Source of the DNA: Gnetum montanum
Lineage: Eukaryota; Streptophyta; Gnetopsida; Gnetales; Gnetaceae
Length of the DNA stretch: 64,000 bases
Assembly: GCA_015680685.1 (NCBI GenBank)
Contig: MNCI01011044.1
Coordinates: 341,354-405,353 of the forward strand
Reading direction: 5' to 3'
The notes under the pieces were generated by a model. It saw only the letters and a program-made list of their open reading frames with translations. It was not told where the DNA came from and searched no databases. The translations under genes were made by a program, and so were the position numbers. How positions within the stretch are numbered: the stretch's first letter is position 1; the number at the start of each line of letters is the position of its first letter. Shown one piece after another: positions 34,991-48,039 of this stretch.

Positions 34991-35399
34991 AACCTCTTAA
35001 ATACAAACTCCTATTATACTTAAAGTATTTTCCTCTTTACAAGATGAAGAGGAAGGAGTGGATCTAATCCCTCGAAGCTTATATCTACACTTAAAAGAAA
35101 ACGTCCTACCATGGGACCTTAAATTTTTCTTCGCAACCATATCAATAGGAGTTTGGTCATAGGACCTAGCTGCATACCTGGAAGTTGGATCTGCATATTA
35201 GGAAACATCATAGAATGTACTTTTTCTTGATGATAGTTTATTGCACATTCTCCCTTACATGGGATCAGAAAGTAGAAGTGGTTATTATTGATAAGGAGCT
35301 TGTAAGATAGGGTTGACTGATATAGGCTAGTATTGCTGAGATGTCATATGTGGAAATGCATAAGTACTTGCTTAGATATCTTTAGAATATGGTTTTGAA

Positions 35400-36966
35400 G
35401 AAAATGCCATCTATTATTACATCACAACTATACAATTCCATGAAGTAATACCACAAGGATATGGAGTTTTCCATTGCAAGTATTGTTGCATGGTTTTCAG
35501 GTACATACATTCAGGATTATGCATGGTCAAAGTATGGAGTTCTCCTTAATTTCTTCTTGACAAACTTGGGATTCATGTGCATCAAATCTCATCTAATTTT
35601 TACCAATCATATGGGCCTAATTGCACAGTACTATGAGTCATCAATATTTTCACAATACGTTCATAGACCTTCATCATTAAAGAGTAAAGAAGCCTCACTT
35701 GAATAATTCCTTGTGCTCTTGAAGAAAAAAAATTTCCCTTACACTTTCCTTCAAACTTCTTTTTGCATCTAGGTGGTACAATGCTTTTTACTATAGCCTT
35801 AATCAACCTACCCTCAATTTCCTTGAGGATAGAAGTCATCTTTTCATCCATAGCATCCCAAACCTTGTCCACCTAGTAGGCCAAGTCTGTTAAGATGTTA
35901 TGGGTTTTGACTTGATTATGCACTAAAACCTCAACAACAGTAGGAGATTTAGTTGAATATTCAATGATTTTAACCTTTTTTCTTGATGTAGTATCATAAT
36001 TATGCTTCTTTGATATCTATCATTTCCTCCATTCATCTTCCATGCTAGTAATGATGTCAAAGAGTGCTTTAAATTAGGCCATAAATTCTTTTTGTGTATC
36101 TAGCTCATGGCATATCATCTACTTAATTCATTATTTTTTACCTTAGGCCTTTCACAATGGTTATTAGCTACTCTCTTTAACTAAAGGCATTGGTCAAATA
36201 ATGGTGAGTTATTTTCAGGTATCTCTTCATGAAAATGTCTAGTGATTCATGGGCTTTTGGCCTCCATTCAACCATCTTCATCTAGATGTTAGAAACAAAA
36301 ACATAGGTTTCAAATTTTATGTAGAAGATTTTAATAATTCTTTCTAATTTTTCAATTAACTTAGATGGAAAGAATTTGTAATAGGTTTATACATGCTTAA
36401 TAAAGGTTTAGGGGAACAATTGCAACTTTTGTTAGTCATTGATGATCCCTTGTAAATAGCAAGCATTATCAAAGACATGCATGTAAAATTGATGATCATC
36501 GCTAGTATATCCTCTATCGGTTGGAACATAATTAATTTTTATTTATTTAATCTTGTTGGCATGAACATGCTTCCATTAAATGTAGACAACCTCATTAAGC
36601 TCATGATAATCACGTGAGTTGAATAAGGAGGAATTATTATCACTTAATGATCTTGACATATGAAGTTGTTAGAACTTAGGGAGGAGATCATCCTCATGGG
36701 TTATGAATGCATTATGATTAATAACCCCTGAACATAAGCCTTCATGATGGATTGACCCTTTACGTTTGATGTCTACTTTCTCATATTTTTCATCATCTAA
36801 GTGGTCAGATGTAGAGCCTTGACAAACCTCCTCTTCTACAATATAATCTCTAAGCTCTTGTCTCGATTGGGGTTCATAGTGTCTAAAGTCTAGCTCTAAA
36901 GCCACATAAAATGCATGAAATTCTTGTCATTCAATATTAATTAGGATCTCTTTAAGATCTCCTACT
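35400..36966 (-). pseudogene. Ty3/gypsy gag remnant of the same element
   Basis: Frame 36,669-36,905 (ALELDFRHYEPQSRQELRDY) corresponds to EDFDMRDYHPTEAKHVRDSR in the 26-kb element. Frame 35,600-35,872 (DKVWDAMDEKMTSILKEIEG) corresponds to VDDVWSSLDSKIETVLKIVE. Order and strand match the better preserved element, so the two belong to one family. The gag match ends abruptly at about 36,966, where base composition changes. Confidence 0.75.
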
Positions 36967-37790
36967 ATAGCCATGGTTGGTTCCAAAACAGCAGGCGTAA
37001 TCGGCTAGTTCATTTTCTCCTTTCTCTACACAAAACTTGTAAAAACCGACACATGTTCTACCCAAGATCCAAAGTGTTGTATCATCCAAACCGTATGTTT
37101 GAACCACCAGTACAAAATCGTAGCCAACTGCCACCATTGGAGAAGGCTCTACCGCTGCATCTGGGATTTCTATTTTGCCCCAAATTGGCTTAGGGCTTCC
37201 TACATTTTTAGAATTTTTTCTTGAGTCGTCACCGCCATTGTCATTGATCACAGAACTAGGGGCAAATGTATTGTGAATTTGCATCTGCTGAGATCACAGG
37301 AACCTTCAGAACTGTTGCTGCCCACACAACTGAAACCGCTATGACCTGCAACAAAAGTAAAATCGGGGCCCCAACAAAACGTGACTTCTTTCTCCGTATA
37401 TTGTGTGGAGAGGGTTTCGATTTTTTTTTTCAAAAATAATATCCCTGCGTTCTACCCTACATTGGCCTCAGTTCTGTCTGAATTTCTCCATGCGATTGCT
37501 ACCTGAAACCACAGGAATTGGCTCATTGGTGAAAGAAGGGCCTCCCACGCCCTCCACGAACTTAGGTTCGGTATCTGGTGAGTCGGCAACATAGATCCAG
37601 CCGGTGCATGGACATAGTCCAAAACAACAAGCCAAAGGAATTACCCCAAAACCACAGCATTATATTCTACTTTTTTTTTTCTGATTTCATTTTTTCTCCG
37701 GTAGCATTAACAATTGGCCTTTGGTCATACATGAATTTGGATTTTCTGCAATACAGAAACCTTCACATCCTTTGATAATTTTAAATCCAC
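36967..37790 (-). other. Unidentified GC-richer island, possible captured gene fragment
   Basis: This ~0.8-kb stretch is visibly richer in G/C and less degenerate than its neighbours. Two overlapping minus frames are open: 36,952-37,284 (PSSVINDNGGDDSRKN, GKIEIPDAAVEPSPMVAVGY, DFVLVVQTYGLDDTTLWILG) and 37,248-37,433 (VTFCWGPDFTFVAGHSGFSC). A third patch at about 37,480-37,640 reads GWIYVADSPDTEPKFVEGVG. I do not recognise a family. It could be an exon set of a host gene, a transduplicated fragment, or the leader of a retroelement. Confidence 0.35.
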
Positions 37791-38369
37791 AAATTCAAAA
37801 CTAGTTGGTAGTCCGTTAGGTTCTTCACTTTTTTCCAACTCTTAGCCGATTTTTGACAATCCATTACCCACGGTGTTGTCTATTTTTCCAATATTAATCA
37901 GGGAGTATGCTTTCTTGTGGTAAATAATCATCTCTTTTTTATTTCAACCTTCACTCAAGAAAATATCTTGGCATTTTAATTTACTTTCCAGGAAGGCTTC
38001 AACATCAAGATTATTTACCAGGATTGCTTCTCCAAGAATACCCATTACTCACAATACTAAACTGCAAATTTACAACCAGGGATTGTGCTAATATTTTGAA
38101 CAAAATATTCCAACTGCTCCATGCAATGGCCAAATGTGCCAACAAAAATATATTATGTAAAGTAATTAGAAAGCACATATCTCATTCTACATATATGTTA
38201 TACATCACCACCACATCAGATGAAGCATTATGTACCAAATACAAAGTATAGGCTCGATAGAACAACACCTCAATGGTTTAAATCAAAGAAAATATCAACA
38301 AAAGGGGTATCTAGGAATGGGATGTTACATTGTTTTCCTATGCATCACCATCCCCCCTCCCTACCCCTC
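37791..38369. other. Spacer, no gene recognised
   Basis: The plus frame 38,024-38,251 is short and matches nothing known. A C-rich tract (CCCCCCTCCCTACCCCTCC) lies at about 38,352-38,370, just past the chromovirus 3' coding end. Confidence 0.4.
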
Positions 38370-39560
38370 CTTTCTCTTTAGGAATCTTCCTCTTGGAAGA
38401 TTTTAGGATGAGTGATACATATATTTTTTCCACACCATATTTTTTCCAGATCATCTAGAGCATAGGAGTCACTTTTCTCCTAAACATTCTTTCCATCCTA
38501 TATATAACCTTCATAGCTCACTTCACATAATAGAAATATAGTTGATCTTACACCTCTTGGAACCATATCACATGACTATGATTTGATATGTATTTTCTTA
38601 ATAAAGAAACATTAAATACATTATGAATAAATTACAACTATTATGAAAGACTAATATCATATCAAACTTCTTCAATATTTTTCAAAATTGAAAAGGAACC
38701 AATGTAACATGATACTAGTTTTTTTCTTTTATCAAATCTCATGATTTTTTTAAATGTAAAATTTCAAGAAATACTTTATCTCTACTATTAAACTCCAAGG
38801 GTCTCCTTCTATTATTAGCATACTTAATGAATCTATCCTATGCTACTTGAAGTTTATCTTTCATAATTCTAATCTATTATATAGGTTCTCCAATGATGTC
38901 TACTCTAGTATTTTATCTATCCTCTATGGTATCCCAATAAAGAGGTTTATGAAAATATCCATCATATACCACTTCTTAGGGTGATAGTTTAAATTGCCTT
39001 GATAACTATTTGTGTAAGTAAACTCTACTAATAAAAGAAATCTATCACAACTATCCTTATAATCTAGTGCATAAGATCTAAGCATATTCCTCCAAATCTA
39101 ATTTAATCTCTCTACCTAATTGTCTATCTATGGATTTTATGTCAAACTAAGACTCAACTTAGTATCTAAACTCTTCTAAAAGGACTAATCAAATCTAGGA
39201 AAAAAATCTAGGAAAAAAACATAATCTTATTTGGAACATCATCCAATCTAACCATCTCTAATAAAAACACATAAGTAATTGCTTTAGCATCAATTGTTAC
39301 CTTTGTAGCTAAGAAATGAGAAGATTTGGTTAGATGATTGATGATCATAAGTATGAAATCCTTCCCACTCTTAGTATGAGGTAGTCTTATAACAAAATCC
39401 TTGTCACTAGTTTTTTACTTTCTTTTTGAAATGGCACAAGGATGGAGGTGTTAACATACCAAGCATTTAGCCACATAATTTTATACATATTTTTTCATTC
39501 TAGATTACCAATAATGCCTCTTGATATTTCAATACATGTTATCACTATCAAAATGAATTT
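38370..39560 (-). pseudogene. Chromovirus (Tekay/Del-type Ty3/gypsy) integrase
   Basis: In order: a zinc-binding end (IKRHYW, MKKYV, KCLVCQHLHPC; 39,430-39,560), DFVIRLPHTKSGKDFILMII with NHLTKSSHFLATKVTIDAKA (family: GLPRT...VVDRLTKSAHFLP), and NPQIDN with VERLN and NMLRSYALDYKDSCDRFLLL then EFTYTNSYQ (family: HPQTDGQSERVNQ...L-VEF-YN-S-Q). The C-terminal domain follows (RDKVFLEI, KKFDMILVFHN, YLMFLY). The tail WKKYGVEKIYVSLI sits where Del-type elements have a W-x-x-x-x-EE-ATWE motif. It would insert cDNA into chromatin. Many stops. No RT was found to its right. Confidence 0.85.
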
Positions 39561-41230
39561 AAAACATTTTCAAGTATGCTTCATTAAGAAGTTTTTAACT
39601 AACTATACTAAGATGCACTGAGATCATGATACTAACAGTGAATCAAAATTATTTTTTATTGAATTCCTTGAGAAATCACAATAAATCAAATTTATTTACT
39701 TTAAAAGCTTAGGATCTACTATGAAACATCTCAAAGAAAATTCATGACATAAATAAGAATGTAATTTTGATCAAATTGAAGAGCAAACATAAATGGCTTG
39801 ATTTTATTTCAAAAAATTCACTTTGTAACCTTGTTTTGCCAAAATCCTAGAACATTTTCACTTTCTAAGGTACAGTTCATAATATAAAATGTCAAATAAG
39901 ATGTAAATTATACCATGGCAACATATTTAAGCTTGTAATTGTCAAATACACTACCAAAAATCCTACAACTAAATTCACAGTACTCCAAAATGCTAATGAA
40001 AAAATGTTGTAGTCTTGGGCTGTAATAATGGTCAAAAACACTATATAACAATATAGGAAGCCTATCAAAGCCTAAATAATATAAAAATAGCAAATTATAC
40101 TGTATTTAAGTGAGATTTGGCATCAATTTTGATGCCTTTTGGGACCCTTTTAGAATGAAAAGGAGCAAACACCCTTTTTGGCAAGTAATCCTTTTTTGTT
40201 ATGTAGCTTATTGGAAACACTAAGAACTTGTTGTAGAGTAAATAAATTGAGTTGGAAGTGCATGTTAACTTGGAGAACATACTTTGCATACCTGTGCACC
40301 AAATCCAAATGATAGGTTTAGAGAGATCCCTAAATATTTTGTATTCTCAAACTAAAAATACCTTGAATTGTATCCCTTTAAACCTATAATTCATCACATT
40401 TACAAAAATTTAATACAAAGTTGTAATTATTTTAATCACATATATTTACTTTATTTTCTACATTGTTTCTTTATTCACTCACAAATCTAGTGTTTGATCC
40501 ATTTTCTATTTTCTTGCCTAATTTCACCACATTATAGCCCATTTTATTACTTTAATCTTAGTAACAAATTTTCAAGTCCTTAGGTGATTGAAAAGACCTT
40601 CTAAGATACCTCATATCCTTTCTAAGGCCTATGGTTCTTGAGGTAAAATTATTTTGCACTAAGATCTTTGGTGTTCTAGAAATAAATTTTTTAGTCACTA
40701 TAGTTTTTTGGTGCTATAATGAGGGCCTTTGCCTAATTTGTTTGCTTAAACCTAAGTGAACATACCATTTTCCTATTTTAGCCTTTTCACAATAGCATAC
40801 TTAGTCCATAAAATTTATTTTGAGTGATCTGCAATACCAATGTATTTGATAATTAGTATCTTCTTTTTTTTTGATTTTCCTACACTAGTGTTTTTATCCC
40901 AGCCACAAAAATCTCCTATGCAATTAAAACCTAAAAGTATGCTAGCCTTTGATTACTTGAATTCTCAAACACTATATTCAATATTTTTTTTCCATTTTTT
41001 GATTTTTTCCTAGCACTAACTCAAATATGCTAGGATAAATTCATAGTGCCCAATTTCCCTTTTTCCCCCACCACTACCTCAAATACACTATGTCAAATAC
41101 ATTGTAGCTAGTTAAACATTTTTATAATTAAAAAAATTATTTTTACATTTGTAGTTCACTATGGTTTTATAGTTTTTGCACTTACATTCTTATAGAGATT
41201 TTTTTATTTATGCTACACCTCATTTACACT
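39561..41230. other. No gene recognised; probable LTR/leader of unit A
   Basis: AT-rich. A ~58-bp repeat (CACTA-CTCAAATA) occurs at 41,014 and 41,072, with TAGCTAG and CTATG motifs like those in the LTRs near 51 and 54 kb. This may be the left LTR of unit A, but no boundary was found. Confidence 0.35.
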
Positions 41231-41371
41231 ACAAGCTGAACAAGCTACTTAATCAAGCTATCAATTAAGCTACTCAAGCAAGCTATTAAATAATCTAGCC
41301 AAACAAGCTATCAAACAAGCTACTCAAATAAGTTTACAATTAAGCAAATAAATAAGCTGCTATTATAGCTC
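41231..41371 (+). repeat. Short degenerate tandem repeat, AAGCTA-based
   Basis: About ten units of roughly 12-16 bp carry AAGCTA with variable spacing (CAAGCTACT, CAAGCTATC, CAAGCTATTA). Confidence 0.75.
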
Positions 41372-41639
41372 ATCTATACTATTAAAACCTATGACACATC
41401 TACTTCATACCTATGATTTTCACTATTTTATGCCTCTTCTATCCAACATACTACCTAAAGACATTAGTGATATGGCCTTAAACTAGAACTCTGCTCACAT
41501 CTAAGAGCCCAAAGACCAAGTCATTGTTGAACATCGTTAAATCCTTAGGAATGTTTACAAAAATGCTATATATACGAACATATATAAGAATTATTAGAAT
41601 TTCATTTGTACAAAGATACAAGCTAGTTTGTGTATCCCA

Positions 41640-43780
41640 CATAAAGAAATAGACTCCAAGTGCTAGTTTGAAATTATGCATAAAAATGAAAAGTTTTGCA
41701 TTCCCTCCTCCTATGACCATATTGAGTTGAAGAAACATTATATGCACATGCTAGCACAACTAGTAAATGCTAACGATGATGTTTATGTGAGTGAGAAAAC
41801 TAGCCTAGATCAGGACCATGAGGAGCAAGATTTGTTTGAGGCTTATTACAAGACAAATGCACACTTAGAAAAATTTCTTTAACAATCTATCCCAAAGGTA
41901 ATCATTTTCAATTCTATGCCTTCTACCTCAATCATAAACCAAGTACATTTCTTGTCCACAAACTAAGTATCACAACTTTCTTTCTTATTTAATTCATTTT
42001 TCACCTTGATCTCTTTTGTCACTAAGTCTCAACCTCCATTAGTAACCTCTTGTATGCCACAAAGTTTCATACTTTCATTTGGTCCCTTGTTCAGGCCTCA
42101 AATTCCACATTATTCCTATAACTCATTTGTTTCTAATACTTTGTTTGTCCCTCATGATAGTCACACAACATTACCAGTCCATACCATTACCTATTTCATG
42201 ATCCCAAATCATTAAGCCATCTTGTTAGCCACTAGTCTAGCCGGTAGAAGCCTCACAAGACTTGGATCAAGCATTTCAAATGGCCAAAAACCTTATTAAA
42301 GATATAAAAATGCTTAAAGCTAGTATCATCCAAACAATAAAACTCATAGTATTCTACCAAGATTACTTTGTCAACTCAATTTTCCCTCAAATAACTTTTC
42401 TACAAGCATCCCAATCTCTCATTGTACCAAGTATAATAATGAAGTTGATTCTAATGCTTACCTCATCATCTTCCATTGCAAGTGCCTAATATTACAAGCT
42501 TGGTCACATATTACATTAAACATATTCCCTTTTTCTTTGACTGTAAAAGATTTAGATTGGTACCATATGCTACCTAGAGGCTTCATTATCTTCCTAGATG
42601 ACTTGATAACTCAATTTGTTATTCATTTCAAGTACAATTTGAGGCTTGACACAACATTGAACTAGCTCATGAAAGTGAAATAGGGGCCCCTTAAACCCAT
42701 CTGAAAGTTCATTCAAATATGGAATGCTACCCTCAATGAAATTCTTGAGATTATTTATGAAACAAACATTTTGGACATCTTCAAGGGAGTGGTTAACAAC
42801 TTCCTCAAGTCAAAGTTGTATTACATAGACCTCTAATAACTTAGTCAAGTCTTTTCCTAGATCAAAAACATAAAAGATGTCATAGAAGCTACTAATGATC
42901 CTATTGATATAGCCTACAATAACTAACATACCAAGAGGGATAGGAATAAAGGTAAACAAACTCACATAGTTGTAGCTATTGTGGCCAAATATGCAAAACC
43001 ACTACGAGGATAGAAGACTTTCCAACCTAAAGCCCATACCATCCTAGCCCAACCATCAATCCTAGGCACTTCTACTATATTCAATTCACCTAAACCACCT
43101 AAGTATCAGTTAAAGTACACAAAATTTCCCATGAAACGATCTATGAAACGTAATTAGTTTATTAAAACTAGCGATATCTAATTAAAGCGAAAATCTAAGA
43201 ATGCTCACAAGTAACATGATTGTCTATGTGAGATTACTAAGGATCCCACCATAGCTAGGAATCATGATCCACTAATGTCTAATTACTTTGAGTTAGACTA
43301 ATTTTTTCCATTATCATCAACTCCCAAACCTTGATATTGATTTTTTCTAAACCTTAAAAGATGATCAATAATGGGGAACTAGTCTTAGATGCATCCAATT
43401 TTTTGAGGACATAAAACCAACCCATGTAAATGTATAATAGCCTCCTCAATGCTAGTCATGACCCATACATTATAGCTACATTTAACATTTCCAATGAGCT
43501 TGAAATTGCTAAGGAGCCATTTGTGGTTAGAATACCTCCTCGTAATGACCAAGCTTCAAGTTCCATGAGTTTGAGAATAAAAATTATTACAAGCGTATCA
43601 CAACCTACACCTCCCAGAGAAGTATTCATCATTAGAGTGTATTCCCCTTCCATTGATACGCCCATAGCCCAGATTGATCAATGTCCTCCTATAGTGGCAA
43701 ATGCATTAATAGTCTCTCAATCTGACAATAAGAAGTCACCACCTAAGTAATGGAAAGAACCACCTCTTAAGCCTAAGGCT
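41640..43780 (+). pseudogene. Unit A: Tat-type gag remnant
   Basis: Frame 41,676-41,882 (SYDHIELKKHYMHMLAQLVN) is a gag N-terminus equivalent to unit C near 56.52 kb. A Pro/Ser-rich linker follows to 42,260. The Retrotrans_gag region (42,262-42,990) is split over frames: DQAFQMAKNLIKDIK, DLDWYHMLPRGF, FKYNLRLDTTLN, ATLNEILEI, KSKLYYIDL. These align with unit C (ALDWYYALPHAS, HFKYNMKPKVTLDQL, VTLNEICKL, KSKLYYLAP). At 43,300-43,350 HYHQLPNLDIDFF matches CDYHQLCVHDIDYFLALK. Most stops fall where C has Gln or Trp. Confidence 0.75.
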
Positions 43781-43999
43781 AAGGAGAATAATCAATAGAA
43801 AGTCTAGAAGGAAGTAGGTCCACTAAAACCTACACCAATTTTAGCCATGCCCATGAACTCTACTACTTAAATTATTTCAACTAGCTAGCCCAAAGACAAT
43901 CATAAATAAGAGAGAAGCAAGGGGCTAAAATAATACATGTTAAAACATGAGGTTAAGATCCTAGGAAAAATGGAAGAACTAGATGCAGAAAAAATAGAG

Positions 44000-44750
44000 A
44001 AATCATCCACTAATAATAAATACTTCCTCATTCCCATGGAATAAGTTAAGTTCTTGTTGAAATGAAAAAACATCTTCTTGATCATCTATGACTTGCTTAT
44101 GACCCCAACTACTCATTGTAAAGCTTTAGTCAAAATTTTGACTTTAATTCCTATAAGTGAGGACATGACAAACAATAAGGAGTCTATCCAATTTTTCATC
44201 ATGCCATCTTAACTTAAGGAAGAACCAAAATAGACAAATTCAACATTTCATGATAGTGAGGTTAACACTAGTTCAAAGAGCAATGAGGCATTATGTGCCC
44301 CTCTTTTCAGCATAATACAAGTATTCCAATACAAGGTTCATTGGGTAGATGTTGATGATGGAGCAACCACATATGTTATCCCCCTTCTGAGTATGAAATG
44401 GTTAGGCTTGGTTGAGAACATCCAAGACACCTCCACTTCCGCACCTAAATCCTTTAACAGTTCATGCATAGTATTAAGTAGATACATCTCATTAGACTCT
44501 TGGATCAATGAATAGTTCCCTAAATTTGTTTTCTTATTTTTTAAGGAAACATCAGTCTTAAACTTAATCCTAGAATACTCATGGTTAGCTAAGTTGCAAG
44601 TGGTTTCTTCCCAGATTCACTAAGAGATTCACCTATCTTATAAGGGAGGTGAAATCATAATCCATGGAGATAGTGCAGTCCTCTTTTCAATTACCAATGT
44701 TGAATTTGAATAAGGATCCAAGGTGAAGTGTCAAGAGGAAAGTTCCATAA
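44000..44750 (+). pseudogene. Unit A: Tat-type protease remnant
   Basis: Pieces: NNKESIQFFIM, VFQYKVHWVDVDDGATTYVI, GLVENIQDTS, SFNSSCIVLSRYISLDSWIN, stop at 44,513-44,515, then FPKFVF, LNLILEYSWLAKLQVVSSQ and IHLSYKGGEIIIHGD. DVDDGA stands where retropepsins have their catalytic D-(T/S)-G. The in-frame TAG is at the same aligned codon as stops in units B and C. No RT follows. Confidence 0.7.
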
Positions 44751-45330
44751 CTAAAAATGAAACCAATAATCATGATAAGAGTAAAAATGCCAAAGCCAAT
44801 AATAAAGAAGTCTTAAACGAGTCTTGGGAGAGACTCCCATTTAGTATCATGAGTGAAGGAAATAAAGAATACAAAATTATGTAACAGAGACCATATTAGT
44901 TTTATAATCTGTCAAAGACTAGTAAAAAATTATGTAATTAATGTATTCTTTCTATCCTTTCCTTGTCTATGCATTGTGGCCTTTGTACTTTATGCATTAT
45001 TTAAAATTTTTACTTTTATTTTATGCCTTATTTTTACAATCTTTATTTCATTACATTATGTTTATAAATTTTAGTTTTTCATCTTTTTTTTCTTGTCACT
45101 TTTATTTTTATTCATAGCACATATTTCCTATTTTATATAAAACATTAAAAAAATATGAAACATAAAAATTAAAATTAAAAATTATATCCAAGAGTCACAT
45201 AGAATTAAGGCCAAAATATAACATCATAAGCTTAAACATAACCAATGTCATTCATACCAATAGGCATAGTTACACTGTGTAAAAAATAATAAACAATAGT
45301 CTTCAAAACCATGATAATTAGTGAAAAAAA
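44751..45330 (+). repeat. Unit A downstream spacer, shared with unit B
   Basis: The stretch around 45,235-45,300 (CCAATAGGCATAGTTACACTGTG and AATAATAAACAA, with an insert) matches the reverse complement of about 49,560-49,620 downstream of unit B. Plus frame 44,853-45,074 is low complexity and not taken as a gene. Confidence 0.5.
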
Positions 45331-48039
45331 AAACAACCATGTGATCATAAAAATATGAAAATAACAAGTTCATCATTATAATCAATAGCCAAACTACACC
45401 AAAGAAGGAGGAGAAGGAATATTGTAATGCCTGAAAAATTTGGTGCTGGAGATCTGAGAATTTTAGAGTGGAAACAAATTTAACATTGAATCCATGGGCC
45501 TTACAAAGAAGATATTAAGCACCTTGAATGGTCTTGTCAATCACCCAAGGACTTATAGATTTTTTACCAAAATATTGTGTGTATGATTTGATTGAAGAAA
45601 AATGTGTCCAACAAATGAAAATAAAAACAATTATTAAAATGATGGAAAATTTACAGAAACAAAGTTTAGAGAATACAAGTTTTTAGATTTTGATGGCCAA
45701 TAACTTAAAGGAAAATTTTTAGAATCTAATACAACCAACAGGATATGTTCTATAGTCAAATCTACCTTTAAGGATTTTGTATAATCTTCTCTTCGAGGTT
45801 ACCACTAATTTTCTCTACTACTATGATCTATGCTACAGAAAATGATGATGGTCATCATGGACTCTTGGACTTCTACACTACTCAAAAGTATTAGGTTTTT
45901 TGTAGATGCAAACTACCAAAAGTCCTTACCATGAAATAGATTCTCATTTAAATAGGCTTCAAGTTCTTGATTTGCTACTAATTAATTCTATCATGATTAC
46001 TAGAAATGTTTGGCAAATTTTCTCATATCTTGGACATCTTCATGCAATGTAAAAAAAAATTTATCTAATTTTTTCTCTCTATATGCTACCTTTGTATCCT
46101 ACCTAGCATATAAAAATTCCATGCCTAGCATACAATTTTAAAATCCAACTTTTTTATGTTATCTTTGTAGACTATCTAGTGTAATGAACTATAATGCTTA
46201 GCGTACAAGGTAAAAATATCAAATTTTTATGGCTTCTCAAGCTAGCATATAGAGATTTTGTACCTTTCACAAGCTAGGATGTATGATATTTATAGTGTAT
46301 CAGCTACAATGTCTTAAATTCCAATAATAATGCAGGCCCATAATGTAATATTTTGGGAAATATAAGGCAATTATATCTACCTTTATTTTTCTACAAAATT
46401 AGAAAAAATTTTGACTATCGGCTATAGCATGAATTTTCTTTAGGGATTTTCATTAGTCCCTCTTTGTTGATGTTATGAGAATTGACCCTAGAGACATCAA
46501 ATAAAAATTTGAAACACTACCATAGTTTCATCACCAACGCTCTCTATCCAAAATTGATTTAGTAGCTATCGAATCTTACTACTGAGTTTTCATGATTATG
46601 AAATAAGGTTATGATGTAATGTCAAGTTTTGAGATGACATGTTGGCTATAGGGGCATGGTTACAAGGGCTAAGAAAGAATTCCACATGTTGACATCATGG
46701 AAATGGTATGGCTATGATATGTGAATGTATTGAAAAAGTCTATATTTTTCATGCTGAAACTACTAGTTACTCAATGATGTTTTGGAGGAATCAACACTTC
46801 ATCCTTGGGCTTCTTTGACCACTAGGCTTGCTTCTTTTGTCTTAGAGCCACTAGTTTGTCTTTAGGCTACATTAGCCTCTTATTTTTCTTTGCATTTTCT
46901 CCCTTTTCATTTTTTCTACTTTTTGTTTTTTTTTTCTTATGGAGTGAAACCTTCATTGGGTTTTATTTCTAAGGCTAAATTTTATATTTTCACTGAATGA
47001 GATCTGTTACATTGACTGTACTTGATGAGTGAACTTGAATGAGATATGTTACGTTTAACAAACCTAATTTGTAAAGTGCATAGAGAAGTATGTCACATGG
47101 CCATGATGTTTCAGAATTGAACATTAGTTTTCATTGTTATTATGATAAGCAAGATTGTACTTTAGCTATGGGGACATGGCTCAGAAGTGACATGAGCTTA
47201 GCACTATTAGTATATTCATATAAGAAAGTAAAATATTGTGCATCGAGATCACATGATAACTCACTACTATTATGAGTTGCATCTCTATAGTGACTTTAAG
47301 CCTCATCTTGCAAGCATAACTCCAAGAGGACAAGAAAATAACTCAAAGAATACATGTGATTATAAGAGAGTGCATAAGGCCACATGAGATAATAAGTAGA
47401 ATACAAGAAATCATAGGTTATACTTTGTACAACATGAGGAATTTGTATTTTCTTCACAAATTTTACAAAGTTTGTAGTATCTCATTATGCTAAAAATAGC
47501 TATTGGGTCTTGGAGGTTTTCTTTTCATAGGCCATAAGAGTTTTCAACACCATTTGTTAATTCAAAACTATAAATAAAGGCCAACAAGACTAAAAGTAGA
47601 CATGTTAATGTTAGATGTAATCAAACTCATGTGAAGGCTTTTATGTTTTCATGCAAAGGTTTGATGATGTCTTGAGCAAGCTAGGTTCTAATGAGGAACT
47701 TGGTTTCATGTGTTTTCTCCTCATCATTTTGGAAGAAAACGACAAATATGACCAAATAATCCATTGTGATGTTTTTTATTTCAAGGTCAATGGTAGTTAG
47801 GAAATTCCAAAGAATTAAGGTTCTATTACCAAGGGCTTTTAAGCTCTTTGTTTAGGCATTTGATGGTAGCTTGATTAAACAACATTATCATAAGTATCTA
47901 CAATAGCTCGAATGTTAGTAAAATTTGATTACTCATCCCCCTGGCCTAATTTTTCATGTTAAAATAAGCATATTAAATGACATCTACATGATAAAATCAT
48001 TAAACAATGAAAAACGAATCTTTATAAAAAAATTTAAAA
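45331..48039. other. No gene recognised; LTR-like fragments
   Basis: Around 46,080-46,320 short repeats of TATGCTA / CTAGCATA / TAGCATATA type resemble the LTR arrays of units B and C. A ~50-bp near-repeat (GAATGAGAT-TGTTAC) is at 46,996 and 47,038. No readable domain. Confidence 0.4.
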
